A stretch of 64,000 nucleotides of DNA from contig NZ_VOQS01000003.1 in NCBI RefSeq assembly GCF_007995085.1, forward strand, positions 620,001 to 684,000. Reading direction: 5' to 3'. Position 1 is the stretch's first letter, and each line of letters starts with the position of its first letter. The notes beneath the pieces are model-generated. The model was not told the origin of the DNA. It did not search any database and saw nothing but the letters and a program-made list of their open reading frames with translations. Positions 33,833 through 43,303 of this stretch are shown piece by piece. The position numbers were made by a program, and so were the translations under genes. This stretch comes from Paraburkholderia azotifigens. GTDB lineage: Bacteria; Pseudomonadota; Gammaproteobacteria; Burkholderiales; Burkholderiaceae.

Positions 33833-34333
33833 TCACAGCACGAGTTCGAGAAAGCGCGTTCCCGCGACGGGATTCGCATAGTACGGCGCCGTTTCCGTGA
33901 AGCCCATACGCTCGTACAGCTTTTGCGCGAATGCCGTTTGAGGTACCGAATCTAGCACGAGCTTTGCAAAGCCCAGTGACTTCGCCTTGCCGATCACGCG
34001 CGTCATGATCTTCTCGCCAAGCGCAAGTCCGCGGTAAGCGGGCCGCACGTAGACGCGCTTGACCTCGGCGACGTCATCCGAATGACGCAGCAGGCCGCCG
34101 CAGCCGGCTACTTCGCCATCCACTTCAACGATGAAGAACATGCCGGACGGCAACGTGTAGGTCTGCTCGAACGACTGCATCTCTTCTTCGAAGCCGCGAT
34201 ACGACAGGTCCATGTCGAGCCAGCGCACGTACTCGCGAACGATCGCGACGAGGGACTCCGTGTCGCCCGGAAACACCGCCTCGCGGATGTGCGGGTCGAC
34301 CTGAGGCCCGGGTGGAGTGAGTGAAGTCGTCAT
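33833..34333 (-). CDS. GNAT-family N-acetyltransferase
   Basis: A 166-residue GNAT enzyme transferring an acyl group from acyl-CoA to an unknown amine. The acetyl-CoA pyrophosphate-binding motif is VKRVYVRPAYRGLALGEKIM, preceded by the strand MFFIVEVDGEVAGCGGLLR and followed by LVLDSVPQTAFAQKLYERMGF. An N-terminal helix (SLVAIVREYVRWLDMDLSYR) is typical of small-molecule acetyltransferases. It lies upstream of the yfcF-like gene on the same strand, so the two may be co-transcribed. The substrate is not deducible. Confidence 0.88.
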   Translation of the reverse strand: MTTSLTPPGPQVDPHIREAVFPGDTESLVAIVREYVRWLDMDLSYRGFEEEMQSFEQTYTLPSGMFFIVEVDGEVAGCGGLLRHSDDVAEVKRVYVRPAYRGLALGEKIMTRVIGKAKSLGFAKLVLDSVPQTAFAQKLYERMGFTETAPYYANPVAGTRFLELVL

Positions 34334-34562
34334 AGCGTCCTCGCATCGAATACCGGATCAACCGTACGGTCTGGAGCGTAGCGGTCGTGCAGACGGCGTG
34401 TCTTGAACGTTTGTGCATGACGGAGGGGAGAGCCATTTCTTCCACATTCTGACGCACGGGCAACTTCTCGTAAGCAATCGGCTTTATCGCCCGTTGCTCG
34501 CGCGAATGCGCACGCACGCGCCACCTATGCTTGCAGGTCGAGACTATCTGCATCGAGGGCCA

Positions 34563-34709
34563 ATGCGCTTTACCACCGTTTCCATCCTGCTGGCGGCCGT
34601 GCTGTGTCTGCAAGGATGCGCGACATCGCTTCAGACTTTCATGCTCGGCGGCCTGGTCGGCGCGGCTGCCGGCATCAGCGCCGTCACGTGCGTCGTCGTG
34701 TGTCACTAA
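34563..34709 (+). CDS. very small lipoprotein
   Basis: A 48-residue predicted lipoprotein starting at ATG 34563, with GAGGG a few bases upstream. The signal segment VSILLAAVLCLQGC ends in a lipobox (LQGC). The mature part is only about 30 residues with a glycine-zipper-like stretch LGGLVGAAAGISA and two C-terminal cysteines. It lies 14 bases before the LprI-like gene, so co-expression is likely. Function is unknown. Confidence 0.6.
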   Translation: MRFTTVSILLAAVLCLQGCATSLQTFMLGGLVGAAAGISAVTCVVVCH

Positions 34710-34723
34710 CCTGGCGCGATCTC

Positions 34724-35326
34724 ATGAAGCTCAACCGATCCATCCTCGCCGCGCTCGGCCTGCTCGCGATGTCGAACGCGCACGCTACCAGCTTCAACTG
34801 CGCGATCGCGCATTCGACGGCCGAGACGCTGATCTGCCATGACGCCGGGCTCTCCAGAGCCGACGACGAACTCGGCAAGCTGTTCAAGCTCGCGCAGAAA
34901 CAGGCCGCCGACCGTCGCGCCTACCGGCGCGACAGCGACAGCAAATGGGCATGGCGCGAAGAGAACTGCAAGGACATCGCGTGCCTGGCCGACTGGTACT
35001 CGACGCGCATCGAGGAAATCCGCGAGCAATTGCACAAGCCCGCTCCCGACGAAGAACGCGCGCGTCCCGTCGACGCCGATCTTGCCGCCGTCAGCAAGCC
35101 CGCCGGCGAATCCGCCGGCAAGCCCAAAGCATTCGACACCCAGACATTCGCCCGCGACGTACAGCAATGCACGGCCACGACTCAAGACCTCGTGCCGCCC
35201 GTGCAATGCAACAACGTGCTCGGCAAGCGCGCCGAATGGCAGACGCGCGAGCCTGCATCGGATAGCTGGTTCTGCGGCGTCGCGATGATTGCACCGCATT
35301 CGGCGGACGGCAGCGCTTCGCAATAA
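34724..35326 (+). CDS. exported LprI-like (lysozyme-inhibitor type) domain protein
   Basis: A 200-residue exported protein. Signal peptide residues 1-21 end AHAT. The LprI-type domain occupies roughly residues 22-110: SFNCAIAHSTAETLICHD, LSRADDELGKLFKLAQ and WAWREENCKDIACLADWYSTR. These carry the four conserved cysteines and the LxxLD-like helix. The family includes a mycobacterial lysozyme inhibitor, but most members are uncharacterised. The C-terminal 90 residues are polar with further cysteines and no known domain. It is followed by a bidirectional terminator at 35376. Confidence 0.8.
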   Translation: MKLNRSILAALGLLAMSNAHATSFNCAIAHSTAETLICHDAGLSRADDELGKLFKLAQKQAADRRAYRRDSDSKWAWREENCKDIACLADWYSTRIEEIREQLHKPAPDEERARPVDADLAAVSKPAGESAGKPKAFDTQTFARDVQQCTATTQDLVPPVQCNNVLGKRAEWQTREPASDSWFCGVAMIAPHSADGSASQ

Positions 35327-35375
35327 GCAGCAAACTGCTGCGTCAAAACTGCAAGACGCCTTGCCGGAACAAATA

Positions 35376-35407
35376 AAGCTCGAACGCCGCAGCGTCCGAG
35401 CTTTTTT
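35376..35407. terminator. bidirectional terminator
   Basis: AAGCTCG..ACGC and GCGT..CGAGCTT form a 12-pair stem with one mismatch and a CGCA loop, followed by TTTT. It lies between the convergent LprI-like gene and the TonB receptor and can serve both. Confidence 0.8.
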
Positions 35408-35427
35408 GTTGCCCCTGACGAACAGGA

Positions 35428-37668
35428 TCAGAACTGCAGCGTCGCGCTTGCCACGGCCGTGCGCGTCGCACCCGGCAGCACGTAGTAGCCGTATGCGGAC
35501 GTCCAGTAGCGCCGGTTGAACAGATTGTTGATGCCCGCGCGGAACGTCACGTCCTTGCCGGCAATGCGCGTCTCGTACTTGCCGCTCACGTCGTACAGCG
35601 TATAGGCGGGCGTGAACTGCGTATTCGCGGCATCGACGGCCATATTGCCGACGTACTTGCCGCCGAACGCGAGCGTCAGCTGGCGCAGATACGACGGGTT
35701 GTATTCGATGCGGCCCGTCGCCGTAAACCGCGGTGTCGCGTAGACACGCTTGCCTTCGATCGTCGTATCGTCGACATCGACGGCCTTCGCATTCAGCCAC
35801 ATCACGCCGCCAAGGAAACGCCAGTCGTTCGCGACCTGCACCCAGCCGCTCGCATCGACGCCCGTATAACGCTTCTTGCCGCTCTGCACATAGACGTTCT
35901 GCGAGTTCGTGTACTCGTAGCCCTGATCGACGCGGAACAGCGCGAGATTGGCGCCCCACTTCTGATGATCCGTCTTGAAGCCGACTTCATACTGTTTGCT
36001 CTTAAGCGGCCCGAAGGTCTCGCCGTAGTTCACGTTCGTGTTGCCCGCCGCGCCGCCCTGCTGCAGCGATTCCACATAGCTCGCATACACCGTCGAATAA
36101 GGATCGGTCTTGTACATCACGGCCACCGTCGGCGTGACGGGGCTCGCGCTATAGCCCGCACTGACCGAGTAGTCCGTGTTGTACGAAGTCTCACGGAACT
36201 GCGTGTAGCGCACGCCGAGCAGCACGGACAGACGCGACGTGAGGTCGACGGTATCGCTCGCGTACAGCGCGGCCTGCGTCGTGTACGACTGGCGATACAT
36301 GTTCTCGCCGATATGCACTTCGTCGTTCGTCAGCAGCGTGCTGCTGTACAGGTTGCCGATGCCGAGGCTATAGCCGTCGTTCCAGCCCGTGCTGTTGTCG
36401 TACACGCTCGTCTGCGTCTGATAGCCCGCGCCCAGCACGACGTCGTGCTTCACACTGCCCGTGTCGAACCTGCCTTCCACCATCGCATCGACGTTCGAAT
36501 AGAAATAGCGCGTGAGTGCGGCATACAACGTGTTCGAGTAGTCGCCCGCGTTGTCGTAGACGTACAGCAGGCTATCCGAGTTGTAGCGGTTTTCCTTCGC
36601 GAAGCGGTACTTCACGCTCGCGTGCCAGTTGTCGTTGATCCGGTAATCGAGGCCCGTGCCGAACGACGCCATCTCCGTTTCGTAGTAGTTCTGCGGCTGC
36701 GTGAGGTTATGGCTGATCGTGCTCGCATCCGGAATGCCGACGCCCGAACCGAAGTACATCGCGAACAGCGTGCCCGTCGTTTTGCGCTTCTGGTAGAACG
36801 CATCCATGCTCCAGACGAGGTCCGGCGTGATGCGGAAGTCGAGTGCGACCGACGCAACCTGGCGGCGCAGATGCCCGTTCGCTTCGGCCGTATTGCCCTC
36901 TTCGTTCACGAGATTGAAGCGGTAGCCGAAACGGTCGTCGTTGCCGAAGCGGCCGCCCACGTCGAGCTTCTCGCTGAACACGCCCGCCGACTGATAACCG
37001 ACCGACACGCTGCGATACGGTGTATCCGTCGGACGCTTGACCACGTAGTTGACGATGCCGCCCGGCGAGCCGAAGCCGTACATGAAGCCCGACAGGCCCT
37101 TGAGCAACTGCACCTGCTCGAACGGTTCGAGGGGAAGATCCGTATCCCACGACGGGAAACTCTGAGCGTCGACCTTCACGCCGTTGAGCATGTCGATCTG
37201 CAGGCCGCGCACGCTGAACACGGAGTTCTCGGCCGTCGCGTTGTCGCCGACCACGGTCACGGACGGATCGTATTTGAAGAGATCGTTGGCCGTGTTGGCC
37301 ATCAGATCCTTCGCGTCCTCGCTCGTCTTCACGTTGGTCGAGAAAGGCGTGTCGACCTGTGTGCGCGTGCCCAGTGCGCCCGCGCTGATGGTTGCGTTAT
37401 CGGTCGACGGATCGCGTTTGGCCGCGACTTTCACGGACGGCAGCGTCTTGTCTTGCTGCTGTGCCTGTGTCGTCGATGTCGTCGCAGCGGAGTCGGCTGA
37501 CGTGGCTTGCGCCCATGCCGCCGTCGTCACCGACGACAGCACGACGCCCGCGCTGACGAGAAGCGCCGCGCCTAGCGGCAGGCGCGTCGCGCCCGGCAGG
37601 CGGGCGGCGCGGCGGACTGAAACGCGCGCGCCGGCGGCGCGCCCCGTGAAAGGCGTGTGGTCTGTCAT
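35428..37668 (-). CDS. TonB-dependent siderophore receptor
   Basis: A 746-residue outer-membrane receptor importing a ferric siderophore with TonB energy. The N-terminus is a long basic signal sequence ending AWAQ. The plug domain shows DLFKYDPSVTVVGDNATAEN, FSVRGLQIDML and EQVQLLKGLSGFMYGFGSPG. The 22-strand barrel ends with LFNRRYWTSAYGYYVLPGA and the terminal phenylalanine needed for BAM insertion (SATLQF). The start at 37668 (MTDHTPFTG) is preferred over 37695. A strong Fur box lies about 65 bases upstream, so it is iron-repressed. No siderophore biosynthesis gene is nearby. Confidence 0.94.
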   Translation of the reverse strand: MTDHTPFTGRAAGARVSVRRAARLPGATRLPLGAALLVSAGVVLSSVTTAAWAQATSADSAATTSTTQAQQQDKTLPSVKVAAKRDPSTDNATISAGALGTRTQVDTPFSTNVKTSEDAKDLMANTANDLFKYDPSVTVVGDNATAENSVFSVRGLQIDMLNGVKVDAQSFPSWDTDLPLEPFEQVQLLKGLSGFMYGFGSPGGIVNYVVKRPTDTPYRSVSVGYQSAGVFSEKLDVGGRFGNDDRFGYRFNLVNEEGNTAEANGHLRRQVASVALDFRITPDLVWSMDAFYQKRKTTGTLFAMYFGSGVGIPDASTISHNLTQPQNYYETEMASFGTGLDYRINDNWHASVKYRFAKENRYNSDSLLYVYDNAGDYSNTLYAALTRYFYSNVDAMVEGRFDTGSVKHDVVLGAGYQTQTSVYDNSTGWNDGYSLGIGNLYSSTLLTNDEVHIGENMYRQSYTTQAALYASDTVDLTSRLSVLLGVRYTQFRETSYNTDYSVSAGYSASPVTPTVAVMYKTDPYSTVYASYVESLQQGGAAGNTNVNYGETFGPLKSKQYEVGFKTDHQKWGANLALFRVDQGYEYTNSQNVYVQSGKKRYTGVDASGWVQVANDWRFLGGVMWLNAKAVDVDDTTIEGKRVYATPRFTATGRIEYNPSYLRQLTLAFGGKYVGNMAVDAANTQFTPAYTLYDVSGKYETRIAGKDVTFRAGINNLFNRRYWTSAYGYYVLPGATRTAVASATLQF

Positions 37669-37730
37669 GTTGTCGTGTTGATGGAGCGCCCGCACGAGGC
37701 GCAGTCAATTGGATGAAAGCGCGTCAGCTT

Positions 37731-37748
37731 ATTAAGAATTATTCTCAT
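37731..37748 (-). promoter_or_regulatory. Fur box of the TonB receptor
   Basis: ATTAAGAATTATTCTCAT, read on the minus strand as ATGAGAATAATTCTTAAT, is a near-perfect Fur site (two inverted GAGAAT-type arms). It lies about 65 bases upstream of the receptor start, where Fur bound to iron would block transcription. Confidence 0.85.
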
Positions 37749-37881
37749 TTGCAACAAGCGAGCGCGACTGCTGCTTTCCGAATCTTTCTGCAATCGTCCA
37801 CACGACGGTCGACGGCGCGCAGAAAGCGGCGACGGTAGACTGGCCGCTTCGTCCGACCTTGTTCGACCCGAGGAGCGTCAA

Positions 37882-38235
37882 TTGAACACACCCGACACCG
37901 ACGTCGTTTATCTCTTCTCGTATGGCACGCTGCAGGATCGCAACGTGCAGATTTCGAGCTTCGGCCGCGAACTCGCGGGCCGTGCGGACGCGCTGCCCGG
38001 CTACGCGCAGACGCTGCTGGCGATCGGCGATCCGAAAGTCGTCGAGATCAGCGGCAAGACGCACCATCCCGTCGTGCGGCCAAGCGGAAACCCCGCCGAC
38101 GAAGTGGCGGGCACCGTGTTCGAGATCACCGCGCAGGAACTCGCTGCCGCCGACGAATATGAAGTCGACGACTACAGGCGCGTGCTCGTCACGCTGAAAT
38201 CCGGCATCGACGCGTGGGTGTACATCGCCGCCTGA
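37882..38235 (+). CDS. gamma-glutamylcyclotransferase-like (AIG2/GGCT) protein
   Basis: A 117-residue GGCT/AIG2-fold protein. The start is TTG 37882, with GAGGAG seven bases upstream. The family N-terminus VYLFSYGTLQDRNVQ binds substrate, and the acidic catalytic-type segment is AADEYEVDDYRRVLV. Members cyclise gamma-glutamyl amines or act as glutamylamine cyclotransferases. The gene stands alone, divergent from the TonB receptor. Precise substrate unknown. Confidence 0.85.
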   Translation: MNTPDTDVVYLFSYGTLQDRNVQISSFGRELAGRADALPGYAQTLLAIGDPKVVEISGKTHHPVVRPSGNPADEVAGTVFEITAQELAAADEYEVDDYRRVLVTLKSGIDAWVYIAA

Positions 38236-38354
38236 CGCACGTTGATGCATGCGGCTGTTTTGCTTACCGCGCCTTACGCGCTCTAAAGTTGTGCGCGCAA
38301 GCAGACGTTAGCGCCATCAGTGCAACTGGAATTCGCGACTGAAGGAGGCGTGCA

Positions 38355-38873
38355 ATGGTAAGCAGTGTCGGATATGGGACGGCGTCCACGACGTCGACAC
38401 ATCGCGCTTCCGTGGCCGGCGACGCATCGGCTGAAGCCGCGCAAGACGCGGCCGTCAGCATGCAGAAGGAAGCGAAGCAGGACGCAGCGGCCAAACCCGC
38501 GCAGCCGGGCGTGACGGTCAGCATTTCGCCTGAAGGCGCAGCGGCGGCGTCCCGTGTGCAGCGAGCGGACAGCGCGGATCGCGTGGAGAGCGTGAGTTCG
38601 AAGAGCAACACGGCCGCGGACGACACCGGCCTGGACGCCGACACGGACACGGATACCGATGCGGACACGGCGGACATCGATGCAACCGACGACGTCGACG
38701 CCGGCAACGATGCAACGCCCGCGAACGTATCGCCGATGAAGGCGTTCGCATATGGGGCACTGGGCCTGGAGCGGCCGGATCAGCCGCAGGACGAGCGCAA
38801 CAGCTTCTACTCGGCGGGCAAGTGGCTCGCGGCCGGGCTGACGATAGGCGGGATCATTTCGCTGCTCGTCTGA
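38355..38873 (+). CDS. low-complexity protein with C-terminal membrane segment
   Basis: A 172-residue protein starting at ATG 38355 behind GGAGG. Most of it is low-complexity Ala/Ser/Thr. An acidic Asp-Thr alternating stretch lies at residues 94-115 (LDADTDTDTDADTADIDATD), and a single hydrophobic C-terminal helix is around WLAAGLTIGGIISLLV. The layout suggests a tail-anchored or surface-exposed acidic protein. The Asp/Thr repeat could bind calcium or be compositional drift. No family recognised. A hairpin overlaps its stop codon. Confidence 0.6.
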   Translation: MVSSVGYGTASTTSTHRASVAGDASAEAAQDAAVSMQKEAKQDAAAKPAQPGVTVSISPEGAAAASRVQRADSADRVESVSSKSNTAADDTGLDADTDTDTDADTADIDATDDVDAGNDATPANVSPMKAFAYGALGLERPDQPQDERNSFYSAGKWLAAGLTIGGIISLLV

Positions 38874-38890
38874 TACGAGCAGCCGTCTTT
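38861..38890 (+). terminator. hairpin overlapping the stop codon, terminator-like
   Basis: GCTGCTCGT and ACGAGCAGC form a nine-base perfect stem with loop CTGAT containing the stop codon, followed by CGTCTTT. The T-run is short, so it is a moderate terminator call. Confidence 0.5.
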
Positions 38891-38905
38891 AGCGCAAACG
38901 TTTAG

Positions 38906-39307
38906 TTAGCGCCTGGCTGGCAGTGCAGCGTGCTTGTCGAGCGCTTCGATGTCTTCGTCGAGGCTCTTGCGGATCGTGTCGATTGCCTGATCGACGTTGG
39001 CGGGCTTCAGCTGATTGCGCGCCAGCGCGACATACACGTAATGGCGAAGCGCGGGATCGTGCGTCTTCGACAGCACGTCGTGATAGACCGCGTTCATCTC
39101 GGCATCGCGCCCGCTCATGTCGTAGAGACGCTGCAGGTGCTCGAGATCGTTGACGGCTGCAAAGCCCGGCCCGTGCGGCGGCGGACCATCGTGCGCAGGG
39201 CCGTCGTGCTGCGGCGGAAGATCCGACGATGGCGACACTTGCGCGTGAGCGGCGGACGTCAGCGCGACGAGCGCGGCGAGAAGGGAAATTCGTTTCAGCG
39301 AGATCAT
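38906..39307 (-). CDS. hypothetical exported protein
   Basis: A 133-residue exported protein; the start at 39307 gives the signal peptide MISLKRISLLAALVALTSAA ending AHAQ. A His/Pro-rich linker (PPQHDGPAHDGPPPHGPG) follows. Then come two helices (LEHLQRLYDMSGRDAEMNAV and LRHYVYVALARNQL) of a four-helix-bundle look. The His/Asp-rich linker could bind metal. No named family. A longer frame to 39421 is open but adds no signal peptide. Confidence 0.68.
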   Translation of the reverse strand: MISLKRISLLAALVALTSAAHAQVSPSSDLPPQHDGPAHDGPPPHGPGFAAVNDLEHLQRLYDMSGRDAEMNAVYHDVLSKTHDPALRHYVYVALARNQLKPANVDQAIDTIRKSLDEDIEALDKHAALPARR

Positions 39308-39590
39308 GGCGGTCGGCAGATATTGCGCTGCCGTTGCAGTAATGAAGATGCCGAAACGATAGCAATGCGTCCCCCGCGTTGGGAGAGCCGCCGCGCCACG
39401 CTCGCTTACGCACGCTTTCATGTATCACATGCGTACTGAGTCGATATCGCACGGCAACGCGCGCCGCGCTCCGCCTGATCGAAGCACGCAGGCACGACGA
39501 AGCGCTAACACCAGACAGAAAAGGAAAGACGGCGAAAGGCGAACCGCCCATCGCCGCCATGGTCATCGCCACGGCATGCTCACGGCATGC

Positions 39591-41012
39591 TCACAGCGCG
39601 CCGAGCACCGCCTTCGGTTCGAGAAACGCTTCGATCCCATATGTGCCGTACTCGCGTCCGATGCCCGACTGCTTGAAACCGCCGAACGGCGCGGCAGGCT
39701 CGTGTGCCAGCGTGTTGACGAGCACACGCCCCGCCTCGATGCGCGACGCCACTTCGTGCGCCCGCTTTTTGTCCTGCGAGAACACATACGCCTGCAAGCC
39801 GTAGTTCGTATCGTTGGCAATCGCAATGGCTTCTTCGACGTCGCCGTACGCGATGATCGACAGCACCGGCCCGAAGATTTCCTCGCGCGCGATCGTCATG
39901 TCGTTGCTCACGTCGCTGAAGACGGTCGGCTTGATGAACCAGCCCGTGTCGAGACCATCGGGACGGCCTTCGCCGCCCGCGATCAGACGCGCGCCTTCGT
40001 CGATGCCGATGCGGATATAGCGCTGCACGCGCTCCCACTGCTTCTGGCTGACCATCGGACCGACCGTCGTGCGCGGATCGCGCGGGTCGCCCGATTGTGC
40101 GCGGCCCACTTCGTCGCGCACGAGCGCTTCGAATTCCGCGAGACGCCGACGCGGCACCAGAATGCGCGTGCCCGCGATACACGCCTGGCCGCTGTTCATG
40201 AAGCCCGCGTGAATGGCGAGCGGCACGGCCTGCGCGAAGTCGGCATCGTCGAGCACGACGACGGGCGACTTGCCGCCGAGTTCCAGCGTCACACGCTTGA
40301 GCGTGTCGGCGCCCGTGCGCAGAATCGTCTTGCCGACAGCCGTCGAACCCGTGAACGAAATCTTCGCGACATCCGGATGCGAACTGATCTGCGCGCCGAC
40401 GGAATCGCCGCGCCCCGTCACGATGTTGAACACGCCGGGCGGCAAATCCGCGTCGTGCAGCGCCTGCGTGACGATCTGCGTCTGCAGCGCGCTCATCTCG
40501 CTCGGCTTGATGACGGCCGTGCAACCCGCCGCCAGCGCCGCCGCGAGCTTGCCGCAGATGAAGCCCGCGTTGCTGTTCCAGGGCGTGATCAGTCCCGCGA
40601 CGCCGAGCGGCTGCATCACCACTTCCGCGGTGCCCGCACGGCGCGTGAATTCGTAGTGCTCCAGCACCTTGGCCGCTTCGCTCAGCACGTTGCTCGCATG
40701 CTGCGCCATCCAGCGCCCGCGCGACACGGGCGCGCCGTATTCCTCGACGATCGCTTCGTAAAGCTCGTCCTCTTTCGCGACGACAGCGGCGTGCATACGC
40801 TTGAGTATGTCGATGCGGGCGCGCTTGCTGGTGCGGGAAAACGCAGGAAAGGCGCGCTTCGCGGCGGCAATCGCGTCGCGCGCATCCTTTGCGTCGGCGA
40901 GCCGCACGCGGCCGGTCACGCGTTCGGTGGCAGGATTGAAGAGGTCGAACCACTCTTCGCCGTGCGGCATGACGAACTCGCCGTCGATATAGATTTTGTC
41001 GATTGTGTGCAT
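39591..41012 (-). CDS. aldehyde dehydrogenase family protein
   Basis: A 473-residue NAD(P)-dependent aldehyde dehydrogenase oxidising an aldehyde to a carboxylate. The cofactor region is GVAGLITPWNSNAGFI and FTGSTAVGKTIL. The catalytic glutamate is in LELGGKSP. The catalytic cysteine is in NSGQACIAGTRI. The C-terminal EIFGPVLSI and FGGFKQSGIGREYG motifs are intact. The start at 41012 has GAGG seven bases upstream. It is divergent from a LysR regulator 100 bases away, the usual arrangement for a regulator and its target. The substrate cannot be named. Confidence 0.94.
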   Translation of the reverse strand: MHTIDKIYIDGEFVMPHGEEWFDLFNPATERVTGRVRLADAKDARDAIAAAKRAFPAFSRTSKRARIDILKRMHAAVVAKEDELYEAIVEEYGAPVSRGRWMAQHASNVLSEAAKVLEHYEFTRRAGTAEVVMQPLGVAGLITPWNSNAGFICGKLAAALAAGCTAVIKPSEMSALQTQIVTQALHDADLPPGVFNIVTGRGDSVGAQISSHPDVAKISFTGSTAVGKTILRTGADTLKRVTLELGGKSPVVVLDDADFAQAVPLAIHAGFMNSGQACIAGTRILVPRRRLAEFEALVRDEVGRAQSGDPRDPRTTVGPMVSQKQWERVQRYIRIGIDEGARLIAGGEGRPDGLDTGWFIKPTVFSDVSNDMTIAREEIFGPVLSIIAYGDVEEAIAIANDTNYGLQAYVFSQDKKRAHEVASRIEAGRVLVNTLAHEPAAPFGGFKQSGIGREYGTYGIEAFLEPKAVLGAL

Positions 41013-41114
41013 CTGCGTACCTCGTAACGTGCTTCCAGTGGCATAAAGATAGCGGCGCATGATTGAACCGACTAGCCGTACAATCGGACATGACCTATTG
41101 AGCAAAACAGGACA

Positions 41115-42125
41115 ATGAAAACAACGGGCATGGCGGAACTGGAAGCAGTCCTGGCGGTGGCGCGTCATCGCAGCTTTCGCGCCGCCGCCAGCGAACTGAG
41201 CGTGTCGACCTCGGCGCTGAGCCACGCGGTGGCGGCGCTCGAAGCGCGCATCGGCGTGCGCCTGTTCAACCGGACGACTCGCAGCGTGTCGCTGTCGGAG
41301 GCGGGTGCGCAATTCGTCGACAGCGTGGCGCCCGCGCTGTCGAGCATCCGCGTCGCGCTCGAACAGGCGGGCAGCTTTCGCGACACCCCGGGCGGCACGC
41401 TGCGCATCAATACGTCGGTGGGCGCGGCGCATCAGGCGATGCCCGTTTTCATCGCGTTTCTCGAACGCTATCCGGAGATGAAGCTCGATATCGTCACGGA
41501 AGGCCGGCTGATCGATATCGTCGTCGAGGGCTTCGACGCGGGCATCCGGCTCGCGGAAACGGTGCCGCAGGACATGATCGCCGTGCCGTTCGGCGACCGG
41601 CAGCGCTTTGCGGTGGTGGGCAGCCCCGCATATTTCGCGCAGCACGCGCCGCCGCGCACACCCCACGATCTCGGCCAGCATCGCTGCATCCGCACGCGCA
41701 TGCCGAGCGGCTCGATCTGGCAGTGGGAATTCGAGCGGCATGGCGAAACGGTGCGGATCGACGGCAAGGGCGCGCTGACGCTCGACGAGTCCGGCCTGAT
41801 GCTCGACGCCGCGCGAGCCGGCGTCGGCCTCACGTATCTAAGCGAATGGACCGTCGCCGCCGATCTCGAAGCAGGTACGCTGGTGCGCGTGCTGGAAGAC
41901 TGGACGCCGCCGCTCGACGGGCTATGTCTCTATTATCCGGGCCGCCGTCATGCGCCGGCCGGTTTGCGCGCGCTGGTTGCGATGATTCGTGAATGGGCGG
42001 ATACGCAGCGGGCCGACGCTGCGGTGAAACGCAAGGCTGCCGCCAGGGACGCCGCTGCCTCACCCCGACCGGCTCGAAAATCCAAAACCGCGCGGCCAGG
42101 CAAGCTGATTCGGCACAAGAAGTAA
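41115..42125 (+). CDS. LysR-family transcriptional regulator
   Basis: A 336-residue LysR-type regulator. The N-terminal winged helix is MAELEAVLAVARHRSFRAAA, SVSTSALSHAVAALEARIGV and LFNRTTRSVSLSEAG. The C-terminal co-inducer domain runs from about residue 92 (GTLRINTSVGAAHQAMPVF) to 300. A basic tail (RKAAARDAAASPRPARKSK) extends beyond the family's usual length. It is divergently arranged with the aldehyde dehydrogenase, so it is likely to regulate that gene from the shared 100-base intergenic region. Confidence 0.92.
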   Translation: MKTTGMAELEAVLAVARHRSFRAAASELSVSTSALSHAVAALEARIGVRLFNRTTRSVSLSEAGAQFVDSVAPALSSIRVALEQAGSFRDTPGGTLRINTSVGAAHQAMPVFIAFLERYPEMKLDIVTEGRLIDIVVEGFDAGIRLAETVPQDMIAVPFGDRQRFAVVGSPAYFAQHAPPRTPHDLGQHRCIRTRMPSGSIWQWEFERHGETVRIDGKGALTLDESGLMLDAARAGVGLTYLSEWTVAADLEAGTLVRVLEDWTPPLDGLCLYYPGRRHAPAGLRALVAMIREWADTQRADAAVKRKAAARDAAASPRPARKSKTARPGKLIRHKK

Positions 42126-42220
42126 CGACCAAATTTGACAGATTGACGCGCGGTTGCGCCCTCATTCCCGTGCTATGGATATCCGGTCCGTCCACGCGAC
42201 GAATTGCTTTGGGCTTATCC

Positions 42221-43303
42221 ATGTTTAGACTTGGACCGCATTACGACAATCGCGACGAGAACTACCGATATAAGCATCTATTCTGGCGAAGCCTGCATCA
42301 GCCGATCACTCTAAGCGTATGGAATCCGCGCATGTTCGAACCGACACGGCATTACAGCTTCGGGACGGACAGGCATTTCACTGAAATTCCGCGCGACGAA
42401 ATCGCCGATATCACGGTGGCCATGAAGTCTGCGCGCATGGCCTTTTTGCAAAGCGGCCTGTGGCATCTTTCGCTGTCAACGGCGGAATCAGATCTTAGGG
42501 CGGTACTGGGACGCATCGACGGCTTTCACAGTTGCACAATTTTCGAAGTCAAGGATGTTGTCAACGCGATACCTGACGCCGTCAGGAGGGGAGAGTTGAT
42601 CTTCGTACCCCGGCATGACGATTTGCGCAGGTGCGTGAAAGCCATTCAGGATGACAGGGGGAGGAGGCCCGCGGTGCGCCAGCAGTCCCAACCTGACTGC
42701 TTCGACACACGCGCGGCCGCGCAGCCGATGTATGGCAAGCTCCCGCGTGCGCCCCAGGACTTCGACGCGCCGTCCTCTTCGCGAGGATCGACGCTGCCGG
42801 GCGATGCGCATTCGTTCGAGTACAGCGCAGAAAATGTATCGAGCGACTCAATGGAACTAGCCGGGATTCCGTTTGACGGCGCGCCCAACACAGGGGTCGA
42901 GAACGCACCGGGAAAAAAGATCCAGTGGCGGATGTATGGTTCGGATGGGACGCCTGCTGTCGACATCGATTTTGATGACCATCACGGCCAACCGAACCCG
43001 CATGCTCACAACTGGGACGACCAGAGCCGCGACCACGGGTGGCCGGTTTCCATACTTCCCCAGGACATTTTCGATGACGATCAAAGATTCGCTAGATCAG
43101 TTCGGTGGCTTCCACGACTGGTACCTGGATGTCATTGCGACGGCCATGGAAGACGGCGCGAGTACGCCAAATACGCTGAAACTTGGGCTATACGATCAAA
43201 GCCGGCGCGCGACCGTCTGTTTTTGCGGGGTAACGCGCGCGAGCATCGTCGACGGCGGATTGCTGAACATCGTCAACTCCATCGAGGAGTTGACGCCCGA
43301 TAA
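42221..43303 (+). CDS. putative polymorphic-toxin-like protein, possibly frameshifted at the end
   Basis: A 360-residue protein with the layout of a Burkholderia secreted toxin. A unique N-terminus of about 130 residues is followed by a linker of the type seen in T6SS/Rhs-linked effectors (RRGELIFVPRHDDLRRCVKA). A C-terminal His/Asp-rich segment follows: GTPAVDIDFDDHHGQPNPHA, then HNWDDQSRDHGWPVS. That end resembles nuclease-type toxin tails, but the family is not certain. The frame overruns the next gene by 230 bases. A TGA overlapping the next ATG lies in another frame, so a one-base shift near the end is possible. The start at ATG 42221 has a weak site. No VgrG, PAAR or Rhs core is nearby. 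Confidence 0.55.
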   Translation: MFRLGPHYDNRDENYRYKHLFWRSLHQPITLSVWNPRMFEPTRHYSFGTDRHFTEIPRDEIADITVAMKSARMAFLQSGLWHLSLSTAESDLRAVLGRIDGFHSCTIFEVKDVVNAIPDAVRRGELIFVPRHDDLRRCVKAIQDDRGRRPAVRQQSQPDCFDTRAAAQPMYGKLPRAPQDFDAPSSSRGSTLPGDAHSFEYSAENVSSDSMELAGIPFDGAPNTGVENAPGKKIQWRMYGSDGTPAVDIDFDDHHGQPNPHAHNWDDQSRDHGWPVSILPQDIFDDDQRFARSVRWLPRLVPGCHCDGHGRRREYAKYAETWAIRSKPARDRLFLRGNAREHRRRRIAEHRQLHRGVDAR